Shown here in pieces: positions 44,433-54,298 of a DNA stretch of 64,000 nt. Location: NCBI GenBank assembly GCA_030145275.1, contig JAQYVV010000004.1:124001-188000 (forward strand). The letters are read 5' to 3'. Below the pieces are notes generated by a model that had not been told where the DNA came from, searched no databases, and saw nothing but the letters and a program-made list of their open reading frames with translations. This stretch comes from Desulfurivibrionaceae bacterium (lineage in GTDB: Bacteria; Desulfobacterota; Desulfobulbia; Desulfobulbales; VMSU01). The translations under genes were made by a program, and so were the position numbers. Each line of letters starts with the position of its first letter. Positions within the stretch are counted from its first letter, which is position 1.

Positions 44433-46232
44433 ATGCAGCTTTTGCCACAAATGGGAATTTTGAAAAAGCTAATCTTGGCAATTTCCTCAATCCTGATTAT
44501 TGCCTTTATCATTGTAACCATCCTTCTTAACGTGGGTGTTGCAAAAAACAACACATCTCTGGTTGCTTCAATTGTAGCCAAATTTGTGAAAGATAAAAAT
44601 GAGTCAATAGAGGTCTTAAGTAAAAGTTTCGATCATATTGCCGATGAGCTTGAAAAGGCGGATCAAACCACACACACAATTGTTCTTGATCTTTACAATA
44701 CCTCTTATGGCACCCTGATTGAAGCCTTGGCAAACCAGATTTTCCCAATGGTCTCAAGCTTTGATTTTGATTCTGCCAATGATATTATTGCCGACCTGCT
44801 TAAGAAAAATAAAGAAATTAAATGGTTAAAATATACCACCAGCGAGAATCCTACTGCCTCGGATATTTATGAGTTTGGACAAAAGGTCACAGGTGATGAA
44901 GACAGATTCTTTCCCCACCAAAAAAAGGACGACTTTGGTTTTCTACAGATTGAAATGCAGGTCAGTCTTGCCGGGATGAAGGCCATTGTTGAAATTAATG
45001 ATATTTTTACCAAAATTAACACCAGCAACCAGGAACTGATCTCTTTAGTGAAAGAGAACGGTGAGCGATCCATAACCACCACCAAAAAGTTTGCTGTTAC
45101 CTCAGCAGAAAAGGGAAAGGCTGCCTTAATCTGGCAAATTGGTTTGGCTATGCTCTTAGCGCTTGTGGTAATTTGTTCAGTCTTATTCCTTATCGTTAAA
45201 AAAATAATCAAACCAATTCTTACGTGCAGGGAATTGGCGCAACAAATTGCTCTGGGCGACCTCACTGGTAGTATAAAGATACAAAAAGGAGATGAAATTG
45301 GCGATCTTTCCGAAGCATTAGCCGATATGTGCAGCAATCTTCACGCGGTTATTAATGAAATCAATAATGGCGTCATAACTTTGGATTCATCAGGAAAAAA
45401 AATGTCGTCCATTTCCAACCAACTTGTTTCAGGCCTTGAAACAAGCACCCTTAAATCTAATACAGTTGCGGCCGCTGCCGAGGAAATGAGTAGCAACTCA
45501 CACTCGGTTGCCGCCGCTGTTGAGCAAGCATCTACCAACATCAGTACAGTGGTGGAAAATATCAGGGGAATAAGCGGAAGCCTCACTGATATGGCGAACT
45601 CTGCTCAACAGGCAAAAGAGGAAACCAGTTCTGCTGTAACAAAGGTTGAATATTCATCCGAGCAGGTTAACAGACTTGGTCTGGCATCTCAGGAAATTGG
45701 CACAATTACCGAAATCATACGGTCGATTTCGGATAAAACTAATCTTTTAGCTCTTAATGCCACCATTGAGGCGGCACGGGCCGGTGAAGCAGGAAAAGGT
45801 TTTGCTGTAGTGGCAAGTGAAATTAAGGAATTGGCAAAGCAAACTTCTGATGCCACAGATAATATTGACCAAAAATTAAGTCTGACCCAGAAGCTCTCCT
45901 CAATAACTATCGAAGAAATTGAAGGAATTACCAAGGCCATCAGCCGGATTGATGAGTCTGTCGGGGGGATCACATCTGCCATTGACCAGCAAAATGAAAC
46001 TACCTCGAACATATCAGATAATATCAGTCAAACAGCGGAAGGGTTACAGGAAGTAAATGACAATGTCAGTCAACTATCAAGAGCTGCCGACCAAGTTGCC
46101 AAAGAAATTATTGAAGTTGATGAATTAAACAGCCAGATGAACAATTCAAGCACCCAAGTACAGCATGACGCGGAGGAATTAAATGCACTCGCCTCCCAAC
46201 TTAAAAAAATGGTGCGAAAATTCACCTTATAA
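44433..46232 (+). CDS. Methyl-accepting chemotaxis protein
   Basis: This is an inner-membrane chemoreceptor. The first transmembrane helix lies at about 12-32, followed by a periplasmic domain of about 195 residues of unrecognised type and a second helix (about 230-253). HAMP ([20 protein letters not shown]) and the long cytoplasmic signalling coiled coil follow, with the conserved tip [20 protein letters not shown] and [13 protein letters not shown]. The ligand is unknown. AAGGAG at 44417-44422 suits the ATG at 44433; a TTG six bases earlier is possible. No che genes are adjacent. Confidence 0.92.
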   Translation: MQLLPQMGILKKLILAISSILIIAFIIVTILLNVGVAKNNTSLVASIVAKFVKDKNESIEVLSKSFDHIADELEKADQTTHTIVLDLYNTSYGTLIEALANQIFPMVSSFDFDSANDIIADLLKKNKEIKWLKYTTSENPTASDIYEFGQKVTGDEDRFFPHQKKDDFGFLQIEMQVSLAGMKAIVEINDIFTKINTSNQELISLVKENGERSITTTKKFAVTSAEKGKAALIWQIGLAMLLALVVICSVLFLIVKKIIKPILTCRELAQQIALGDLTGSIKIQKGDEIGDLSEALADMCSNLHAVINEINNGVITLDSSGKKMSSISNQLVSGLETSTLKSNTVAAAAEEMSSNSHSVAAAVEQASTNISTVVENIRGISGSLTDMANSAQQAKEETSSAVTKVEYSSEQVNRLGLASQEIGTITEIIRSISDKTNLLALNATIEAARAGEAGKGFAVVASEIKELAKQTSDATDNIDQKLSLTQKLSSITIEEIEGITKAISRIDESVGGITSAIDQQNETTSNISDNISQTAEGLQEVNDNVSQLSRAADQVAKEIIEVDELNSQMNNSSTQVQHDAEELNALASQLKKMVRKFTL

Positions 46233-46252
46233 CGGAACCAACCCACTATAGT

Positions 46253-46375
46253 GAAGGTGGACTTAGGATAGCTGTTGGTAGCAAGACATTTATTGAAACC
46301 ATAAAGGAAAAGTTGGGAATCAAGGCTCCGGAAAAAGTGGACAGAACTATTTTCTCTGGCCATCCAATAAATTAA
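46253..46375 (+). pseudogene. Possible Y1 (IS200/REP-type) transposase C-terminal remnant
   Basis: A 40-codon frame without a start reads GGLRIAVGSKTFIETIKEKL then GIKAP, similar to the C-terminal segment of REP-associated and IS200-like tyrosine transposases (VGSxxFVExIKxKLGIKA, from memory). It ends at TAA 46373-46375. The catalytic HUH and Tyr parts are absent. The rest of the 46233-46609 gap has no gene that I can see. Confidence 0.4.
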
Positions 46376-46609
46376 ATGGCAAAAATCGCCGAACCAGAAA
46401 ATCAACGCGGTCCCCAAGCACGTCTTTTGTAGGCTGTAAATTATTTTTGTTTCTCTGCCTCAGCCTAATGCTGGTTTGCTTGGGGCAGGTTATTGAAATC
46501 GTTTAAAGTGATCTTTCCCCTACTGTCACAAGAGGGGGACGTAAGGTTAGATCCCGGCGATTACTTTGTCCCGTGGCCGTGGCGGAGCAAGCCCATTTAG
46601 TCGTACTAA

Positions 46610-46891
46610 TTACCCTTTCTGGTAGTTTAGGCTTGTAGCTTTAAATATGCGAGGATTATACCAACAAGACTCACAGTCCTTGCACTTATCAAAATCAATG
46701 TAAAATCTACAATCCATTTTGTTGCACCCACCCACAGGATCTTTAAGAATCCAATTATCTTGAGTGGGAGATATTGCATTAGAGTTATGGGTGCAGTGCG
46801 TACAGGTCCTGGCGGCGGAAAGGTTTAAGGAAATCATTTCATCTTCTTTTACCTCAAAAATTTTACAATTTGCCTGGGAACATTTTTTCAT
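46610..46891 (-). CDS. Small cysteine-rich protein
   Basis: This 93-residue protein contains ten Cys arranged as CSQANC, CTHCTH, GGCNKMDC and CKDCESC, suggesting one or two metal or Fe-S sites. AGGAGG stands six bases before the ATG, so it is probably a real gene. There is no signal peptide. I do not recognise the family. It lies alone on the minus strand beside the MCP gene. Confidence 0.7.
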   Translation of the reverse strand: MKKCSQANCKIFEVKEDEMISLNLSAARTCTHCTHNSNAISPTQDNWILKDPVGGCNKMDCRFYIDFDKCKDCESCWYNPRIFKATSLNYQKG

Positions 46892-47009
46892 TTTTTCCTC
46901 CTACAGTTATTGAAATAATATGACAATGTACATATGAATTGAAAGGTGAAAAGAAAATTCATGTCTTATTACCTGCCTTGAAAACGTGAATGATGCTTAA
47001 TCATACCCT

Positions 47010-47045
47010 AAAAAAATCCCCCACACAAATCAATGTGAAGGGGAT
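47010..47045 (-). terminator. Probable rho-independent terminator on the minus strand
   Basis: On the minus strand ATCCCC and GGGGAT arms, extended by TTCACA/TGTGTG pairing across a short loop, are followed by seven U residues. The position suggests a transcript coming from 47077-47280 or farther upstream. Confidence 0.6.
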
Positions 47046-47076
47046 GGATTGTTGCCGTAATAATTTCAAGTTCAGA

Positions 47077-47280
47077 TTAACCCTCATTATGTTGAGGGGC
47101 ACTCGCCCAGTTTCTGGGATCATTTTTTAGTCTGTTTTCAACAGTTACATGACCCAAGTGCATAGGTAGTCGAAAATCACAGCAATTATCCATTGTGACT
47201 GCTAGGGAAGATATCTTCCCAAGAAAAAGGGCTGCCAAATGCGTACGAGCAGCTTTTTTTACACATTTTCTCAACACCAT
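47077..47280 (-). CDS. Possible small protein, 67 residues
   Basis: The frame encodes a basic N-terminal segment and a body with MDNCCDFRLPMHLGHVTVEN and a hydrophilic tail. The ribosome site is poor, but a terminator lies just downstream on the same strand, which supports transcription. It is not recognised and may be a gene fragment. Confidence 0.35.
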   Translation of the reverse strand: MVLRKCVKKAARTHLAALFLGKISSLAVTMDNCCDFRLPMHLGHVTVENRLKNDPRNWASAPQHNEG

Positions 47281-47346
47281 TGTCGAACGACTGGCAAGTT
47301 AATGCCCCTGCCTTCAATTCAATATAGCTATATCAGGCAACAGGTG

Positions 47347-47631
47347 CTACCTGTTTAAATAAGATTCGTACTCACCCCAATCGCAATCATAAGACTCCTC
47401 ATACAAGTCATCTTGTTCCTTGGAGAATCCGGCGGCAGGCATTACCTTTAACGCTTTGTCTCTTAACATTTTTATGTCGGCATTTATCTCATATTCTTCA
47501 AACTCACTCCAGTCACAAGGGTTGTGGTCATAGTAGACATCATCACTACTATCCAGTTCTGCCTGAGACACTCCAACTAGAACAGCCACAAACACCCCTA
47601 TTACCAATCCTGCTAAAAGTTTTTTCTTCAT
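47347..47631 (-). CDS. Small exported acidic protein with a CDW repeat
   Basis: The 94-residue precursor starts at the ATG at 47631, preceded by AAGGAGG at the right distance. Residues 1-24 are a signal peptide (KKKLLAGLVIGVFVAVLVGVSQA). The mature part is very acidic and contains two similar motifs, NPCDWSEFEEYEIN and YDCDWGEYESYLNR, at its start and end. The two single Cys could pair. It is not recognised; a periplasmic or surface role follows from the signal peptide. Confidence 0.7.
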   Translation of the reverse strand: MKKKLLAGLVIGVFVAVLVGVSQAELDSSDDVYYDHNPCDWSEFEEYEINADIKMLRDKALKVMPAAGFSKEQDDLYEESYDCDWGEYESYLNR

Positions 47632-47691
47632 GAGTATCCTCCTTGTGTTGTGATCCCTCGAATGACCAAAAAAACTATTTAATATTGGCAC

Positions 47692-48055
47692 TACTTATCT
47701 CCCAAATTAACGCAAAAATTGTTCCCTGGATAAATACAATAAGATTATGTTATTAAAAACAAAAACATACATGTGACAATGTTAGGGAATTGCGATATGT
47801 GCCTAGTGTTGTGTTATTGTGTTTTTTCCGGAAGAATGAAAATAATTACGGAAAGGCGGAGATGAAATGAGATGTTTTGTCATGTGGTTTTCACGTTACC
47901 CCACATCACCTTCTCGCACAATTGTTGAAAGAGTTGAGGGTAAATTCACCCCTTCCAGCTTCTGGGAACAAAGGTCTGGAAGATAAGGTATGTAATATTC
48001 AATTGCATTGTGGTAAAAATACATAATAACTTTCCAAGTTAATCGTGTTTGGGAG
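47692..48055. other. Intergenic region between divergent genes
   Basis: The 360 bases separate the exported acidic protein (minus) and a response regulator (plus). AT-rich tracts near 47750 could hold promoters. No gene, RNA or repeat copy was seen. Confidence 0.35.
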
Positions 48056-48553
48056 TTGCTATGTCTGCTTAAGAAAGAAAAGAGACTTGAAACAATTTTA
48101 ATTGTTGATGACTCAGCTTCTGATTTGAATATTCTTGGCTCTGTCTTAAATGGTTACGAAATACTTATTGCCACAAGTGGCCCAAATGCGCTGCAAATAG
48201 CATTGGAAAATGAGCTAGACTTTATTGTTTTAGATGTTCTTATGCCGGGAATGGATGGATACGAGGTCTGTCTTTTACTGAAGACCACGGAAGACAAACA
48301 GGATATTTCGATCCTGTTTTTAGCCTCCTTGGATAAAGAGGGGAGCGAGAAGGCTGGATTGGAGGCAGGTGCGGTTGATTTTATTAGAAAACCTATTCAC
48401 ACTGAAATAGTGAATAAAAAGCATTCTGGACCCTTTTCTATCCCAAACCAGCGAAAAGCGAAAATAATATATGATTTCCAGAGAAAACAACCTTTCTTTT
48501 CATATGCAAGTGGTTGGTGCACTGTTGTTTTGGGCGACAGCTGTTTGTTTTAG
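48056..48553 (+). CDS. Response regulator receiver protein, C-terminally truncated
   Basis: A REC domain occupies about residues 12-122: [15 protein letters not shown], the phospho-acceptor Asp in [16 protein letters not shown], and the Lys in FIRKPI. After IHTEIV the sequence loses similarity. The last 28 codons overlap the start of the next gene in another frame. This REC type is usually followed by a linker and an output domain, so the present C terminus looks like the result of a deletion that joined it to the downstream kinase. Confidence 0.75.
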   Translation: MLCLLKKEKRLETILIVDDSASDLNILGSVLNGYEILIATSGPNALQIALENELDFIVLDVLMPGMDGYEVCLLLKTTEDKQDISILFLASLDKEGSEKAGLEAGAVDFIRKPIHTEIVNKKHSGPFSIPNQRKAKIIYDFQRKQPFFSYASGWCTVVLGDSCLF

Positions 48554-51458
48554 CTTTGTCTGGACATCTTGGTCGGAGAAGAATTCCCTTGAAGCAGCCA
48601 ATCTTGCCGCAGCCCGGAGCTTTTTCAAACAGATCCTACTTACCAGAAGCTGGAATGCCAGGCATGGTGGTGTTTATGTTCAAGTTAGCCAAGAAACACA
48701 GCCCAGCCCCTACCTCGAAGTGAAAAATCGGGAAATCAGCGGTCCTTCTGGAGAGATTTACACCCTGGTTAACCCGGCCTTTATGACTCGGCAGATATCT
48801 GCTATTGCCAACGAGGCAGATGGCGTACAATTCCATATCACCAGCATGCTCCCACTCAATCCAGACAATCAGGCCTTCTCCTGGGAAAAGGATATGTTGG
48901 TGGCCTTCCAACAGGGAGCAAAAGAGCGGTTTGAATTGACGGAAGGTGGTGACTTATTTAGATATATGGCCCCTCTTGTCGTTGCGGAAACTTGCCTGTC
49001 TTGCCATGCCTCTCAGGGCTACAAAATTGGCGATATTAGGGGTGCTGTAAGTGTGTCCATGCCAGTTGGTAATAAGGGGCATTTTAGGATTTTTATCATT
49101 ACCCATCTGGCGGCCCTTATGATTGGTGTAGGCGCCATTGTTTTTGTGGCACACCTCTTGAGGAGGCGGCAGATTCAGCTTTTACAGGAAAAGGTGAAAG
49201 CCGAGGCTGCCAATGCAGCTAAAAGTGAATTTCTGGACAATATGAGCCATGAGATGAGGACTCCAATGAATGCCATTGTCGGCCTGTCTGAGCTGATGCT
49301 TGAAACCAGCCTGAATCCAAAGCAGAACGATTTTTTGAAAAAAATTAACTCGTCATCTTCTTTATTGCTTGGCCTTATAAACGACATTCTTGATTTTTCT
49401 AAGATTGAGGCCCAAAAACTGACCGTTGAGCAAGTGGTTTTTGATTTATCTGAGGTTATTGCTGCTATACCGGTTCTTTTCGGGGCCAAGGCCAGTGAAA
49501 AAGGCCTGGAACTTTTGATCAGCGTTCATAAAGATGTTCCAACCTCTTTGTCTGGCGATCCATTGCGCCTACGGCAGATTCTTGTCAACCTAATCGGTAA
49601 TGCTATTAAATTCACCGAACATGGCGAAGTTGTTTTGACCGTCAAGGTACTTGAGCGGTCTGCTGAGGTGAGTATCCTCTCGTTTTGTGTGCAGGATTCC
49701 GGCATTGGTATTTCACCTGATAAACTTAACGGCCTTTTTAAGCCATTTGTTCAGGGTGATACCTCTACAACCAGAGTGTATGCTGGGGCCGGTCTTGGTT
49801 TATCAATTGGTAGTAGTCTGGTCAAACTAATGGGGGGGAGCCTTGAGACCGAGAGCACTCCTGGAGAAGGTACCACTTTCAACCTGACCCTGCCATTTAA
49901 GCAGGGCGGTCAGGCAGTGGGGGAGAGAACTTTGCCTAGCCGAAATATTCCAGCTGAGTTTTCTGTTCTGCTGGTCGATGATAATAATCTTGCCAGGAAA
50001 ATTTTATCAGAAATGATTCTCTCCCTCGGCTATAAGGTTGAAACCGCCGATTCTGGTCAAATGGCATTAAGTCTGCTCTCGAATCAGGCCGAAAAATTTG
50101 ACCTTGTTCTTATTGATTGGCGAATGCCCGGCATGGACGGCATTGAAACGATTCGACAAATTCGAGACCAGCCAAATGTCGCCCCTTTGGAAATTATTCT
50201 GATGACCCCACATGATTCGCTTGAAATGAATGGCCGGATCGCAGATCTAGGCGTTGCCTGCACCTTGACTAAGCCTCTCACCTCATTACCCCTCTTGGAT
50301 GCTATTTGCGGAATATTGGGCAAAGGGCCAGCCTTGCTGCCGGAAACAAAAGACCATGATCTGGAGAAGCTCTGCCGTGCTATTTCAGGCAAAAATATAC
50401 TTCTGGTGGAAGACAACTCAATCAACAGGCAGATTGGCCTGAAAATTCTTTCGAAGGCGGACATCAATGTTGATACGGCTGTAAATGGAAGAGAGGCCGT
50501 TAATGCGGTTGAACATGGTCATTTTGACGCCGTCCTAATGGATATTCAGATGCCGGTAATGGACGGTTACGAAGCCACCGGCCATATTCGCAAACAGCTT
50601 GGCCGTAATGATATTCCGGTAATAGCTATGACCGCACATGCAAATGCTGGGGATCGTGAAAAATGTATGCAGGCCGGAATGAACGATTTTGTCAGTAAAC
50701 CTGTAGATGTGCTTCATCTGTTCACGGTACTCAAACACTGGTTGTGTCCCCAGCCCGGAGATACGGAATCAACCCAGGTGTCGTTGTCATCATCAACGCC
50801 GGCTGAAATTAATGTGGGCAGCGAGATTTTGGCTCCCCAGAGTACTATTGTATTGGACACTCAGTTAGGACAGCGCCGCTGTGTAGGTAATCAAAAATTA
50901 TACCACCGCCTGCTCGTTGAGTTTCAACGTGATTACGCCTTTCTAATCGATGACCTACAGGAATATTTTAATGAGAATAGGTTCGATTCGCTTCGGCTTA
51001 CTGTGCATACAATTAAGGGAGTTTCTGCCAATATTGGCGCACTTTCTCTCTATGCTGCTGCGGCAGATTTTGAGACTCAACTCAAACAGGGATCAAATGA
51101 AAATTTTAGTTCCTGTTTGCTCAGGTTGGGTGATGAACTGGAGAGGGTGCTGAAGGCTATTGCTTCTCATCTGCCATCCTCAAAGGATTCTTCCAGTCAA
51201 ATTATTTCGGAAGAAGGTAGGGATAAGGCGATAAATATAGAAGAGGTGAATTGTCTTGTGCGGGATTTGGCTGCGCTGATCGATCGACATAATTTCTCTG
51301 CTGCGGAAAAGGCAAGCCAACTGGAGGATGCACTTTCAGGGACGCCGTACGAAGAGATTGGCACAAAAATAGAAGCTAAAATTTTCAGTTTTGACTTTGA
51401 CGAGGCCAAGCAGCTCTTGAGGGAATTATCTGATAAACTAACTAATGCCTATCCATAG
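48471..51458 (+). CDS. Hybrid sensor histidine kinase with periplasmic heme-type (Tll0287-like) domain
   Basis: The 995-residue membrane kinase has transmembrane helices at about 14-33 and 206-229. They bracket a periplasmic DUF3365/Tll0287-like sensor containing a covalent heme motif CLSCH at 175-179. The cytoplasmic part follows: HisKA with [16 protein letters not shown], HATPase ([31 protein letters not shown]), two receiver domains (Asp in [12 protein letters not shown] and in [12 protein letters not shown]) and an HPt domain ([14 protein letters not shown]). It is a full phosphorelay, probably sensing redox, O2 or NO through heme. The last residues AYP and the TAG stop lie in a family D terminal repeat. 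Confidence 0.9.
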   Translation: MISRENNLSFHMQVVGALLFWATAVCFSFVWTSWSEKNSLEAANLAAARSFFKQILLTRSWNARHGGVYVQVSQETQPSPYLEVKNREISGPSGEIYTLVNPAFMTRQISAIANEADGVQFHITSMLPLNPDNQAFSWEKDMLVAFQQGAKERFELTEGGDLFRYMAPLVVAETCLSCHASQGYKIGDIRGAVSVSMPVGNKGHFRIFIITHLAALMIGVGAIVFVAHLLRRRQIQLLQEKVKAEAANAAKSEFLDNMSHEMRTPMNAIVGLSELMLETSLNPKQNDFLKKINSSSSLLLGLINDILDFSKIEAQKLTVEQVVFDLSEVIAAIPVLFGAKASEKGLELLISVHKDVPTSLSGDPLRLRQILVNLIGNAIKFTEHGEVVLTVKVLERSAEVSILSFCVQDSGIGISPDKLNGLFKPFVQGDTSTTRVYAGAGLGLSIGSSLVKLMGGSLETESTPGEGTTFNLTLPFKQGGQAVGERTLPSRNIPAEFSVLLVDDNNLARKILSEMILSLGYKVETADSGQMALSLLSNQAEKFDLVLIDWRMPGMDGIETIRQIRDQPNVAPLEIILMTPHDSLEMNGRIADLGVACTLTKPLTSLPLLDAICGILGKGPALLPETKDHDLEKLCRAISGKNILLVEDNSINRQIGLKILSKADINVDTAVNGREAVNAVEHGHFDAVLMDIQMPVMDGYEATGHIRKQLGRNDIPVIAMTAHANAGDREKCMQAGMNDFVSKPVDVLHLFTVLKHWLCPQPGDTESTQVSLSSSTPAEINVGSEILAPQSTIVLDTQLGQRRCVGNQKLYHRLLVEFQRDYAFLIDDLQEYFNENRFDSLRLTVHTIKGVSANIGALSLYAAAADFETQLKQGSNENFSSCLLRLGDELERVLKAIASHLPSSKDSSSQIISEEGRDKAINIEEVNCLVRDLAALIDRHNFSAAEKASQLEDALSGTPYEEIGTKIEAKIFSFDFDEAKQLLRELSDKLTNAYP

Positions 51459-51573
51459 ATTACCTTTTGGGCCGATCTCTGCGTTATGCGAAAAAAACAA
51501 ACCTCGTTATATAAATTATATGCCTCTGGTTATTTTTTTCGCATGCCTTGATCTTGAACAAAAAATCTCATTT
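51447..51573. repeat. Family D element, copy D2 (127 bp)
   Basis: Its ends GCCTATCCATAGATTA and TTTATAGACAGGC pair with mismatches. The inner GCATGCCTTGATCTTGAACA is the reverse complement of the D1 segment, so it is in opposite orientation. It begins inside the 3' end of the hybrid kinase gene and provides its stop codon. Confidence 0.78.
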
Positions 51574-51731
51574 ATAGACAGGCGCTAACTACTTTAAGGG
51601 GCAAATAATGCTACGCATGGAGTTCATGCGCCCCTGATTTAGTGAGGAGAAGATGGCAGGACATATGTAGCCAGGAAAATTTATTTTATATCATACCTTT
51701 AATGTCAGTTAAGGGAGGAGAAAACGCTATC

Positions 51732-52412
51732 GTGGAAAGCCAGGGCAAGAAAAAAATACTCATTGTTGATGATTCACCAAACACGATTCATACTATTGGT
51801 CAGATACTCGGAAGTTTACACTTTGAGCTTAGTATAGCCAAGAGCGGTAAAGAGTGTTTAGAGACACTGGAAAAGATTAAACCGGAAATGATCCTTTTAG
51901 ACATAATTATGCCAGACATAAATGGCATTGAGGTATGCAAAATAATACGGCAGAAATATGACGCAAGTAAGATGCCGATTATTTTTATTACTGCCAGTCC
52001 TGATGATCAGAACCTCGCGGAGGCTTTCCAGGCCGGTTGCAATGATTTTATCCGTAAGCCGATAAATGAAACTGAGTTGAAAACACGAGTTCGATCTACC
52101 CTGGAACAGCAAGAATTGGCTAAACGAATTCTCCAAGATGAGAAACTTGTAAGTATTTTGGAGATGGCCGGGGCGGTGTGTCACGAGCTTAATCAGCCGC
52201 TGCAGGTCGTATTAGGTTATGCTGAATTGCTGATAAATAAATATTCTGCAGATACGCCTGGATATGATTACGTTGAAAAGATTATTAAGCACTCTCTAGA
52301 AATGAGTAGCATAACCAAGAAGTTAAAGAAAATAACAAAATATGAAACAAAGAAGTATATAGGACAAAGCCAAATCATCGATATTGAAAAATCTTCTGGG
52401 GACCGCAGCTGA
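51732..52412 (+). CDS. Receiver domain fused to a HisKA-like helix, no ATPase
   Basis: A REC domain (ILIVDDSPNTIHTIG, Asp in MILLDIIMPDING, FIRKPI) is followed by a helix with MAGAVCHELNQPLQVVLGYAELL, the HisKA phospho-acceptor box. The protein ends about 60 residues later without an HATPase_c domain. It may be a truncated kinase, or act as a dimerisation/phosphotransfer partner. I chose the GTG at 51732 because GGGAGGAG lies about 11 bases before it. In-frame ATG at 51702 and GTG at 51642 lack ribosome sites. Confidence 0.75.
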   Translation: MESQGKKKILIVDDSPNTIHTIGQILGSLHFELSIAKSGKECLETLEKIKPEMILLDIIMPDINGIEVCKIIRQKYDASKMPIIFITASPDDQNLAEAFQAGCNDFIRKPINETELKTRVRSTLEQQELAKRILQDEKLVSILEMAGAVCHELNQPLQVVLGYAELLINKYSADTPGYDYVEKIIKHSLEMSSITKKLKKITKYETKKYIGQSQIIDIEKSSGDRS

Positions 52413-52473
52413 CCAATTAATCCAAACCAGAATGTTTACCTGCTACATGTACGTTTCCGTGCAAAATTAAGCA

Positions 52474-52854
52474 TTAACGCTTGACCCATCTGTCGATTTG
52501 CTGGAAAGCGTGTTTGACCTCTTTTTTTATTAGATCAATTGCAACAGGCTTTGAGAAATAATTATCAAAACCGGCTGCCCGGCAGTCAGATAATTGAAAT
52601 AATGACACATATCCAGTAATGGCGAAGATAATCGAAATAGGATAACTCTTTTTTATTCTTCTACAGACCTCCAAACCGTCGATTCCAGGTAAATTCAGGT
52701 CAAGTAAGATGACATGAAAAGTGTCATTTGCCAGGAGTTGTATCCCTTCTTCCCCAGATGCAGCAGTAGTAACATTGTAGTCGTCTTCAAAGATGGTGCT
52801 GAAAAGTTCTAAAATTTCAGGTTCATCATCAACAATCAGCAGGTTTTTTTTCAT
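52474..52854 (-). CDS. Single-domain response regulator
   Basis: The 126-residue protein is a bare REC domain: LLIVDDEPEILELF, acceptor Asp in VILLDLNLPGIDGLEV, Thr in IIFAITGY and Lys in NYFSKPV. It has no output domain, so it probably shuttles phosphate or binds a partner as CheY/Spo0F-like proteins do. It runs convergently to the plus-strand REC-HisKA gene. Confidence 0.85.
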   Translation of the reverse strand: MKKNLLIVDDEPEILELFSTIFEDDYNVTTAASGEEGIQLLANDTFHVILLDLNLPGIDGLEVCRRIKKSYPISIIFAITGYVSLFQLSDCRAAGFDNYFSKPVAIDLIKKEVKHAFQQIDRWVKR

Positions 52855-53054
52855 ATCTGGATCCTCGGAACAAAAAATATTAATTAACTAGGTTGGTGGA
52901 GCCGAAAAGCGGTAATCGCCATCAGCTTTTCAGACCAATTCCGTCTAGTGAATTGGCATGGGTGACAAAAAAATATAAGTCAGAATACCATCACTAAAAA
53001 TATTTTTCATGCAATAATAATTTTCATGGTTCTAGGCAGTATAACAACTCGTTT

Positions 53055-53279
53055 ATGGATGTTGAAAAAAATTTGTATGATCTTTGTGAAAAATTAGAGG
53101 AGGCTGGATAAGGGTACTCCTGCCTCAAGCCTTGTGGAGTTACCCGGGGCATTTTGTCCATCCGAGAAGGACCTTACGAAAACTGCAGGCTGGTCTTGGC
53201 TGAACCGCATAATTTCCAGTGGCCTGCCGAAATTTTAAATGATATGATATCTTTGCAGCAAAAAACATTAGTTGCTTAG
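53055..53279 (+). pseudogene. Small gene with an in-frame stop at codon 19
   Basis: From ATG 53055 the frame reads MDVEKNLYDLCEKLEEAG, then TAA, then continues for 55 codons in the same frame (GYSCLKPCGVTRGILSIREG and onward to LQQKTLVA) to TAG 53277-53279. Protein-like composition on both sides of the TAA suggests one 74-residue gene broken by a nonsense mutation. A readthrough codon is less likely. The function is unknown; two Cys occur in SCLKPCG. Confidence 0.45.
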
Positions 53280-53284
53280 CTTTA

Positions 53285-53854
53285 ATGGCTAAAACAGGTA
53301 ATTTCAATATGCTTAACAATACGATATTAATCGTTGATGATAACGAAGGCGATCTCGATATTCTGGTCGAACTTCTTGGTAAGGACTACAACGTCAGGGT
53401 TGCCATGGATGGTAAATCTGCTCTTCAGGCAATTGATCTAAAAGTACCTGCTCTTATTCTCCTTGACGTTATGATGCCTGGTATGGATGGTTATGAAGTA
53501 TGCAACGAACTGAAGTTGTCTCCTAGAACTTCCAGCATTCCCGTTATATTCATCAGCGCACTTAACGCCACAAGTGATAAGGTTCAGGGGGGTGAGGCGG
53601 GTGGGGTGGATTACATTTTCAAACCGATTCAGGCGGAGGAGATCCAGACTTCCATCAGCAACCTTGCTCTTCCCCACGCGAAATCAGAGGTCAACGATTA
53701 TGTGAGCGTAAGCATGGGCGGTTGTTCAATGCTGCCGACAACAAAGAACAATGCCGAGCAGCTATTAAAGGTGGCAGATATTGCACTTTACCAGGCGAAA
53801 GAGCTCGGTCGAAATCGATATGTTGTGAGACCATTTTCTCTTGAAAATGATTAA
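53285..53854 (+). CDS. Receiver domain joined to a GGDEF-domain tail (internally deleted diguanylate cyclase)
   Basis: Residues 10-125 are a REC domain (TILIVDDNEGDLDILVELL, acceptor Asp in [21 protein letters not shown]). The last 55 residues match only the final part of a GGDEF domain: VSVSMGGCSML, then QLLKVADIALYQAKELGRNRY. The middle, including the GGDEF signature and the substrate-binding loops, is absent. The protein cannot make c-di-GMP. An internal in-frame deletion of a REC-GGDEF protein is the simplest explanation. Confidence 0.78.
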   Translation: MAKTGNFNMLNNTILIVDDNEGDLDILVELLGKDYNVRVAMDGKSALQAIDLKVPALILLDVMMPGMDGYEVCNELKLSPRTSSIPVIFISALNATSDKVQGGEAGGVDYIFKPIQAEEIQTSISNLALPHAKSEVNDYVSVSMGGCSMLPTTKNNAEQLLKVADIALYQAKELGRNRYVVRPFSLEND

Positions 53855-53893
53855 ACTACTAACTTTTTTTCTTTTACAAATGGAGGTGTTTCA

Positions 53894-54298
53894 ATGTCCA
53901 AAATTGAATGGGACGAGTCGTACAGTGTAAATAATAAAGAGATTGATGAGCAGCATAAAGAGTGGATTGCTATATTTAACAAACTTCATGTGGCCTTGCT
54001 CTCTGACGACCCTAAAAGCTTAGATTTTGCAGGCGTTGACTCCCTGAAAGCTATGTACGATTATGCAGAGTATCATTTTAATTTTGAAGAACAGTATCTA
54101 AGTAAAATAAACTATCCTGATTTAGTTGCGCATAGACGTTTGCATAAAGATTTCGCTAGTAAGATTTACCAATACAATAAAGACATAAATCAAGGGACGA
54201 TAGTTTTGAATACCGAGATTATCAAAATAATCAAGGACTGGCTTGTGGAGCATATACTGAAAGAAGATAAAAAATATTCTGTATCTGCCGACAGCTAA
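53894..54298 (+). CDS. Bacteriohemerythrin
   Basis: This 134-residue di-iron O2-binding protein keeps the ligand pattern: IDEQHKEW (His), YHFNFEEQYL (HxxxE), HRRLHKDF (HxxxH) and VEHILKEDKKY (HxxxxD). GGAGG precedes the ATG. In anaerobes it binds O2 for detoxification, delivery or sensing. It lies between signalling proteins and a ferredoxin, in line with a redox theme. Confidence 0.93.
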   Translation: MSKIEWDESYSVNNKEIDEQHKEWIAIFNKLHVALLSDDPKSLDFAGVDSLKAMYDYAEYHFNFEEQYLSKINYPDLVAHRRLHKDFASKIYQYNKDINQGTIVLNTEIIKIIKDWLVEHILKEDKKYSVSADS

